Source: Lachnospiraceae bacterium (GTDB lineage: Bacteria; Bacillota; Clostridia; Lachnospirales; Lachnospiraceae). Taken from it: 64,000 bases of DNA. Made by a program: the position numbers and the translations under genes. Under the pieces are notes generated by a model. The model ran no database searches. It was not told the origin of the DNA and worked only from the letters and a program-made list of their open reading frames with translations. Numbering within the stretch: position 1 is the stretch's first letter; each line of letters starts with the position of its first letter. The DNA lies in the NCBI GenBank assembly GCA_030524635.1, contig JAUNGG010000018.1, positions 1-64,000 of the forward strand. The letters run 5' to 3'. Positions 59,345 through 64,000 of the stretch are shown in pieces.

Positions 59345-60246
59345 TGAACATGAAGGTAAATCTGGCCGGTGTGGAATTCAAGAATCCGGTAATGGAAGCC
59401 TCCGGAACCTTCGGCTCCGGCGCTGAGTACAGTGAATTTGTAGACTTAAACCGCCTTGGCGCTGTGGTGACCAAGGGCGTGGCCAATGTTCCATGGCCAG
59501 GCAATCCTACTCCCAGGATCGCGGAGACCTACGGCGGCATGATCAATGCCATCGGCCTTCAGAATCCGGGAATCGATGTGTTTACCAAGCGGGATATCCC
59601 ATTTTTAAAGCAGTACGACACGAAGATCATTGTCAATGTCTGCGGCAAGACCACTGAGGATTACCTGGAGGTGGTAGAGCGCCTTGGAGATGAGCCGGTG
59701 GATATGCTGGAGATCAACATTTCCTGCCCTAATGTGAAGGAGGGCGGCATCGCCTTCGGCCAGGACCCGAAGGCAGTGGAAGCCATCACCAGAGCCTGCA
59801 AGGCACATGCAAAGCAGCCGATCATCATGAAGCTGAGCCCCAATGTGACCGATATCACCGTGATGGCAAAGGCGGCCGAGGCCGGCGGCGCCGATGTGAT
59901 TTCCTTAATTAATACCCTGACTGGAATGAAGATCGATGTCAACCGCAGAACCTTCGCACTGGCCAATAAGACCGGCGGCTTATCCGGTCCTGCCATCAAG
60001 CCGGTGGCAGTCCGCATGGTTTATCAGGCAGCGAATGCCGTCAGCGTGCCGATCATCGGCATGGGCGGAATCCAGAACAGCGATGATGCATTGGAATTTA
60101 TCCTTGCAGGCGCATCTGCCGTTGCCATTGGAACCGCTAATTTCCACAATCCATACGCTACAGTGGATGTGATTGATGGAATTGCAAAATATATGGAAAA
60201 GTATGGGATCGATGATATCAACACCCTGATCGGTGCAGTGAAGTAG
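59344..60246 (+). CDS. pyrD: Dihydroorotate dehydrogenase, catalytic subunit (class 1B)
   Basis: A 300-residue FMN barrel oxidising dihydroorotate to orotate. VNLAGVEFKNPVMEASGTFG opens the barrel. NISCPNVKEGGIAFGQDP contains the active-site Cys of class 1 enzymes. IIMKLSPNVTDITVMAKAAE, INTLTGMKIDVNRR and IIGMGGIQNSDDALEFILAG are FMN-binding. It pairs with pyrK just upstream. The ATG at 59344 is favoured by the one-base overlap with the pyrK stop and a nearby GGAG. Confidence 0.96.
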   Translation: MNMKVNLAGVEFKNPVMEASGTFGSGAEYSEFVDLNRLGAVVTKGVANVPWPGNPTPRIAETYGGMINAIGLQNPGIDVFTKRDIPFLKQYDTKIIVNVCGKTTEDYLEVVERLGDEPVDMLEINISCPNVKEGGIAFGQDPKAVEAITRACKAHAKQPIIMKLSPNVTDITVMAKAAEAGGADVISLINTLTGMKIDVNRRTFALANKTGGLSGPAIKPVAVRMVYQAANAVSVPIIGMGGIQNSDDALEFILAGASAVAIGTANFHNPYATVDVIDGIAKYMEKYGIDDINTLIGAVK

Positions 60247-60260
60247 AGGTGTGTGAGACA

Positions 60261-60329
60261 ACAGGGCGAATTGATGAAACACCCTCCGGGTATCCCTTTA
60301 TGCCCAAAATACAGGGCGAATCGATGAAA
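60261..60329 (+). repeat. Direct repeat in the pyrD-pyrE gap
   Basis: ACAGGGCGAATTGATGAAA at 60261-60279 and ACAGGGCGAATCGATGAAA at 60311-60329 differ at one base and are 50 bases apart. The second runs into the pyrE ribosome binding site. Confidence 0.85.
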
Positions 60330-60341
60330 GGAGTATACAGC

Positions 60342-61016
60342 ATGGAAAGCTATAAGCAGGAATTTATTGAATTTATGGTGGAGAGCCAGGTATTAAAGTT
60401 TGGTGACTTCACATTAAAGAGCGGCAGAAAATCCCCATTTTTCATGAACGCAGGTGCATATGTAACCGGAACCCAGTTAAGAAAGCTGGGCGAGTACTAT
60501 GCAAAGGCGATTCATGACAACTTTGGTCTTGATTTTGATGTATTATTCGGACCAGCCTACAAGGGGATCCCGCTGTCTGTGGCAACCACTATGGCCATCA
60601 GTGAGCTGTACGGAAAGGACATCCGTTATTGCTCCAACCGGAAGGAGGTCAAGGATCACGGCGATACTGGTATCCTTTTAGGAAGCAAGCTTAAGGACGG
60701 CGACCGGGTGATGATCATTGAGGATGTTACCACCTCCGGAAAGTCTATTGAGGAGACCTTCCCGATCCTGAAGGCACAGGCAGATGTGGAGATCAAGGGC
60801 CTGATCGTATCCTTAAACCGCATGGAGCGGGGCAAGGGAGATAAGAGCGCGCTGGAGGAGATCAAGGATCTGTATGGCTTCCCAACTGCTGCAATCGTAA
60901 ATATGGCGGAGGTTACGGAGTACCTTTACAACCGTGAGTGCCAGGGCCAGATCGTGATCAATGATGACATCAAGGCAGCTATCGACGCATACTATGCTCA
61001 GTACGGAGCAAAGTAA
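60342..61016 (+). CDS. pyrE: Orotate phosphoribosyltransferase
   Basis: A 224-residue type I phosphoribosyltransferase making OMP from orotate and PRPP. The PRPP loop is VMIIEDVTTSGKSIEETFPI; FGDFTLKSGRKSPFFMNAGA and FGPAYKGIPLSVATTMAI are substrate-binding. The ATG at 60342 follows AAAGGAG at an 8-base spacing; upstream in-frame codons cross the direct repeat and are rejected. Last gene of the pyr run. A GC-rich hairpin without a T tract follows (61027-61067). Confidence 0.96.
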   Translation: MESYKQEFIEFMVESQVLKFGDFTLKSGRKSPFFMNAGAYVTGTQLRKLGEYYAKAIHDNFGLDFDVLFGPAYKGIPLSVATTMAISELYGKDIRYCSNRKEVKDHGDTGILLGSKLKDGDRVMIIEDVTTSGKSIEETFPILKAQADVEIKGLIVSLNRMERGKGDKSALEEIKDLYGFPTAAIVNMAEVTEYLYNRECQGQIVINDDIKAAIDAYYAQYGAK

Positions 61017-61026
61017 AAATCAGAAA

Positions 61027-61067
61027 AGCTCCATCTGCCGCACCGGAAGCGGTGCGGCGGGTGGCTG
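61027..61067 (+). terminator. GC-rich hairpin after pyrE
   Basis: GCCGCACC pairs with GGTGCGGC, extended by outer bases; no T tract, so termination is doubtful. Confidence 0.4.
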
Positions 61068-61112
61068 AATGCTTTACATGGTAATGGATTAAGCGTGAGA
61101 AGGAGCGATATT

Positions 61113-61268
61113 ATGAATATGGAACGGATCTATAAGACCATGCGGAATGCAGGAGCAGGCACCATCGCCATGGGAATTGTGGTTGCCACTATCGGAGTGA
61201 CGGTGGGAGTGATTTCCATCATTACCGGGGCGATCCTGTTAAAAAGAAAATCGGAAATTGAATTTTAA
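61113..61268 (+). CDS. 51-residue small membrane protein
   Basis: MNMERIYKTMRNAGAGTIAM then a long hydrophobic stretch (GIVVATIGVTVGVISIITGA) and a basic-acidic tail LLKRKSEIEF. GAGAAGGAGCGATATT before the ATG is a strong ribosome binding site. One membrane-spanning helix is likely. It is followed 30 bases later by a VanZ-like gene and may belong with it. Function unknown. Confidence 0.7.
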   Translation: MNMERIYKTMRNAGAGTIAMGIVVATIGVTVGVISIITGAILLKRKSEIEF

Positions 61269-61298
61269 CAGCAGAAACCGCTGCTGTCTGGAGTATAT

Positions 61299-61775
61299 AT
61301 GATACGAAATACAACCAAACACCAGAAGATGGGCTGGGTGCTGTTCCTGCTTTACCTGGCTCTGCTGGTGTATTTTCTGTTTTTTGCCGAATCCTTTGGG
61401 AGGACGGACAGTGTCAGGTCCGGATACTCGTACAATCTGACACCATTGAAGGAGATAAAGCGATTTTGGATATACCGGGACAGGCTGGGAATGCGGGCCT
61501 TCCTGTTAAATATAGTAGGAAATGTAGTAGGATTTATGCCGGGAGGATTCTTTCTTCCCATTGTCAGCCGCAGAAGCAAGAAATGGTACAATACCGTGCT
61601 GATCGGAGCCGGCTTCAGCCTGTTTGTGGAGACGGTCCAGCTGGTATTTCAGGTGGGAAGCTTTGATGTGGATGATATGATTTTAAATACGGCGGGAGCC
61701 GGTTTGGGCTATATTCTGTACCGGATGGTGCAGCGGGCCCGCATATGGAGGAGACATCGTGCCAGAAAGCAATAA
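61299..61775 (+). CDS. VanZ-family membrane protein
   Basis: A 158-residue protein with four predicted helices and the VanZ-like core NLTPLKEIKRFWIYRDRLG, NIVGNVVGFMPGGFFLPIV, GFSLFVETVQLVFQVGSFDV and DDMILNTAGAGLGYILYRM. VanZ proteins reduce teicoplanin or lipoglycopeptide binding by an unclear route, but chromosomal copies are common in Firmicutes and do not by themselves mean resistance. GGAGTATAT precedes the ATG. It overlaps the next gene by 17 bases. Confidence 0.9.
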   Translation: MIRNTTKHQKMGWVLFLLYLALLVYFLFFAESFGRTDSVRSGYSYNLTPLKEIKRFWIYRDRLGMRAFLLNIVGNVVGFMPGGFFLPIVSRRSKKWYNTVLIGAGFSLFVETVQLVFQVGSFDVDDMILNTAGAGLGYILYRMVQRARIWRRHRARKQ

Positions 61776-62094
61776 GAAGATCAACTATGTGAATTATATC
61801 CGAAAGCCCTTGGCGAAGCGAGGCTTTTATGCGCTGGGGATCACGGCAGTGGGCTTTGTGCTGTTAGGCTCTGTGGTGGGACTGGCAGTGAAATCCCAGG
61901 GAAATGTGCCTTTAAATGTAGGCGCTATGGCATTTTCCAGCCTGTTGTTTTCCATCTGCGGATTGGGATATGGCGTCTGGGCATTATTTGAGAAGGAAAA
62001 AAATTACATTTTGGCGAAGCTGTCCATCATCCTGGATGGAATTATGATCCTGATCTGGATCATTATGATTATCATTGGACTGAGAGCTGGATAA
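61759..62094 (+). CDS. Small polytopic membrane protein (DUF6142-like)
   Basis: A 111-residue protein with three predicted helices (FYALGITAVGFVLLGSVVGL; VGAMAFSSLLFSICGLGYGV; LSIILDGIMILIWIIMIIIG) and a basic N-terminus. It starts at GTG 61759 with GGAGG 7 bases upstream and overlaps the VanZ gene, so the two are probably translationally coupled. The family name DUF6142 is from sequence memory and is tentative. Function unknown. Confidence 0.72.
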   Translation: MPESNKKINYVNYIRKPLAKRGFYALGITAVGFVLLGSVVGLAVKSQGNVPLNVGAMAFSSLLFSICGLGYGVWALFEKEKNYILAKLSIILDGIMILIWIIMIIIGLRAG

Positions 62095-62142
62095 AGGGAG
62101 AATGGTATCATCTGGATTGGGGACTGGATAAAACTGGAAATC

Positions 62143-62173
62143 TTGTAACTGCGAAGGGATTAAGCAGCTTACG
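62143..62173 (+). repeat. Degenerate family A palindrome
   Basis: TGTAACTGCGAAGG, then GATTAAGCAGCTTACG: the same arms with several changes, between the DUF6142-like and aminopeptidase genes. Confidence 0.35.
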
Positions 62174-62206
62174 AGCTGTGCATGAACAGCAGAAAGGACT
62201 GAGATT

Positions 62207-64000
62207 ATGAACGTTTGGAAGTTTTGGAAGGAAGATAATGAGCGGGTGGCAGAGCGTTATCAGCTTTCTATGGAACGGATCATGGAGATTCCCTCTGAGG
62301 AAACGACAGGAGAAGCATACCGCGGCTTTTTTCAGAAGACCGCCTGCTTTATTGGGGAGATCCGGGAATTGATTGAGAAGCTTCAGGACGGAAGCCTGGA
62401 GCGGGCATCGCTGGAGGAGTTAAAGCAGCAGAATCACCGGCTGTATCAGGATATCCTGCCGGAGAATTACCATACCAGCTACGGAAATCCTGCCTACGCG
62501 TCTCAGGTGATGGGAAAGGAATTCGGGCCGCTGCTTTCCTTCCTGTATGCCGAGATCCGGAATGAAATTGCCTATGCTTATGAAGGAAAGCTTCCGGAGA
62601 TCACGGCAGCCAATGAAGCGTTTATTGAGATCTATAACCTGTTTGAGAATCATGTTCCAAAGGCACAGGAAGTGAAGGATGTGCTCTACTGGTATGTCAG
62701 TGATTATGCCGATCAGACGGTGCGTTCCTGGCTGTGGGAGCGGTTTGATCCGGAATGGAGCTTTGCGAAGGATATTATTATGGAGTCTGACCTTTCCGAC
62801 CTGCGTTATCTGTACCGGTTCGGAGAGTATATCTCCCCATCGGAGATCGCTGTAGCGGAATTTTTAAATTCCCTGCCGGAGGAAACCATCTGCGCCATGG
62901 CTGATACCTATGTGGAGGGCTACCGGAAAGGCTTTGAGGTGATGGGGAGAGATCTGTCGAAGAAAAAGACGGTTCTGGTTCGCTATGAGGTGGGCTTTGA
63001 ACGGATGATCCGCTGTGCTGTGGAAGGATTTCGCCGAATTGGATTGGAGCCTCTTTTCTGCCGTGCCCCTCTTGCCGTTATCAACCGGAATCCAAACCGG
63101 AGGGTGGGCTGGTACAGCTCTTCACCCAATAAGCAGTATGATTATGACCACCGCTATGACAGCGCAGTATATATGGGCAATACGGTAAAGGAGCGGAAGC
63201 TGGCGGTATTAAAGACTGCATTTGAGGATTTCAGGGAGGAGGCCTCCTGGTATGCAGGACCTGCCGTGGTGGAAACCTTTGGGGAAGCCGGCTTTACTCC
63301 GGAGAACAAGGAGGAATGCTTCTCCCTGTCGCCTCACCAGGAGGAAGTGGTGAGAAGCTTTAACAATGAATTCACCCAGCTGATGAACCAGTATGTGCCG
63401 GAGGAAGAGACCAGCTTTACCATTATTGCCTTCCCAAGGCCGGAGATCGGAGAGCCTTATGAGGAGATCTTCCAGGAGATCATCCGCATCAATACCCTGG
63501 ACTATGAGGTTTACAAGAAGATTCAGCAGGTGATCATTGATGCCCTGGATCAGGCTGATTATGTGGAGATCAAGGGAAAAGGAGATAACTGTACTGATCT
63601 GCGGGTAAGGCTGCATCCCCTTTCTGACCCGGAGAAGGAAACGAAATTTGAAAACTGTGTGGCAGATGTGAATATTCCGCTGGGCGAGGTATTCACCTCC
63701 CCGAAGCTGACCGGAACAGAAGGGATCTTAAATGTGGGAAGCGTCTACATCGGCGACTTCCAGTTTAAGAATCTGAAGATGCAGTTTACAGACGGTATGG
63801 TGAAGGATTATTCCTGCGAAAATCTGAAAGATCCAAAAGAGTGCCGGAAGCTGGTGAAGCAGGTGATCTTGAAGAACCATGAAAGCCTTCCCATGGGGGA
63901 ATTTGCCATCGGAACCAATACCACCGCCTACGCTGTGGGACGGAAATACGGCATTGTGGACCGTCTGCCGATCCTGATCGTGGAGAAGATGGGGCCTCAT
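62207..64000 (+). CDS. M29-type aminopeptidase (3' end outside window)
   Basis: 598 residues are visible and the frame is open to the last base. It starts at ATG 62207 with AAAGGACTGAGATT upstream. The N-terminal half is a large helical region without recognised motifs. The C-terminal half matches thermophilic-aminopeptidase (M29) features: ADVNIPLGEVFTSPKLTGTE, with the metal-ligand Glu, LNVGSVYIGDFQFKNLKM, and GEFAIGTNTTAYAVGRK, normally followed by ligand His and Asp residues beyond this window. M29 enzymes are usually about 410 residues, so the extra N-terminal domain of some 250 residues is a variation. Cytoplasmic peptide trimming is expected. Confidence 0.85.
   Translation, partial: MNVWKFWKEDNERVAERYQLSMERIMEIPSEETTGEAYRGFFQKTACFIGEIRELIEKLQDGSLERASLEELKQQNHRLYQDILPENYHTSYGNPAYASQVMGKEFGPLLSFLYAEIRNEIAYAYEGKLPEITAANEAFIEIYNLFENHVPKAQEVKDVLYWYVSDYADQTVRSWLWERFDPEWSFAKDIIMESDLSDLRYLYRFGEYISPSEIAVAEFLNSLPEETICAMADTYVEGYRKGFEVMGRDLSKKKTVLVRYEVGFERMIRCAVEGFRRIGLEPLFCRAPLAVINRNPNRRVGWYSSSPNKQYDYDHRYDSAVYMGNTVKERKLAVLKTAFEDFREEASWYAGPAVVETFGEAGFTPENKEECFSLSPHQEEVVRSFNNEFTQLMNQYVPEEETSFTIIAFPRPEIGEPYEEIFQEIIRINTLDYEVYKKIQQVIIDALDQADYVEIKGKGDNCTDLRVRLHPLSDPEKETKFENCVADVNIPLGEVFTSPKLTGTEGILNVGSVYIGDFQFKNLKMQFTDGMVKDYSCENLKDPKECRKLVKQVILKNHESLPMGEFAIGTNTTAYAVGRKYGIVDRLPILIVEKMGPH

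Overview
The window looks like a chromosomal segment of a spore-forming, anaerobic, low-to-mid GC Firmicute, most likely a Lachnospiraceae (Clostridium cluster XIVa) species. The reasons are sporulation genes (spoIID, spoIIQ-like, cotJABC), a pyruvate phosphate dikinase, T-box and purine riboswitch leaders, several PTS sugar operons with PRD-type regulators, and strong AGGAGG ribosome binding sites throughout. No phage, plasmid, CRISPR or transposase gene is visible; nearly everything reads as core metabolism plus sugar and solute uptake. The taxonomic call is inference from gene content only.

Layout. 1-7.3 kb: the 3' part of ppdK, a D-Ala-D-Ala carboxypeptidase, convergent nicotinate phosphoribosyltransferase (pncB) and a GHL10-type glycoside hydrolase. 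7.3-12.7 kb: the most unusual locus, a T-box leader with an apparent isoleucine (ATC) specifier in front of a TRAP transporter whose large permease DctM is fused to three tandem DctP substrate-binding domains. 12.7-15.2 kb: a purine riboswitch and NCS2 purine permease, then a frameshifted LysE-type exporter. 15.4-21.6 kb: an ATC-specifier T-box, ileS and glycogen phosphorylase. 21.7-25.5 kb: spoIID, spoIIQ-like, a small alarmone synthetase and an RpiR regulator.

25.6-32.5 kb: a beta-glucoside utilisation locus (PRD/EIIB/EIIA regulator, 6-phospho-beta-glucosidase, PTS EIIB, EIIC, EIIA, ROK kinase) with nested palindromic operators. 32.5-35.2 kb: a 26-residue membrane peptide, a DUF6110-like protein and a P-type metal ATPase with an SCA motif in place of CPC. 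35.3-42.6 kb: an amidohydrolase, cotJABC, a K+/H+ antiporter, a gluconate-5-dehydrogenase-like SDR behind twin palindromic operators, and a secreted esterase. 42.8-47.7 kb: a second PTS operon (fructose-type EIIB, EIIC, class II aldolase, PRD regulator, EIIA). 47.9-57.5 kb: tRNA-Pro(GGG), a HAD phosphatase, dihydrolipoamide dehydrogenase, a D-2-hydroxyacid dehydrogenase, Xaa-Pro aminopeptidase, a YbaK/ProX deacylase, an RNA m5U methyltransferase with an N-terminal 12-residue repeat, an XRE regulator and an M20 peptidase. 57.5-64 kb: pyrF-pyrK-pyrD-pyrE, small membrane proteins, a VanZ-like protein and the 5' part of an M29-type aminopeptidase.

Two families of short dispersed palindromes lie between genes. 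One has a 29-bp core flanked by GTAAC/GTTAC and one fully built 133-bp copy with 14-bp perfect terminal inverted repeats. The other carries a GATTGACGGCGCAAAA block. They are the clearest structure that genes do not explain.
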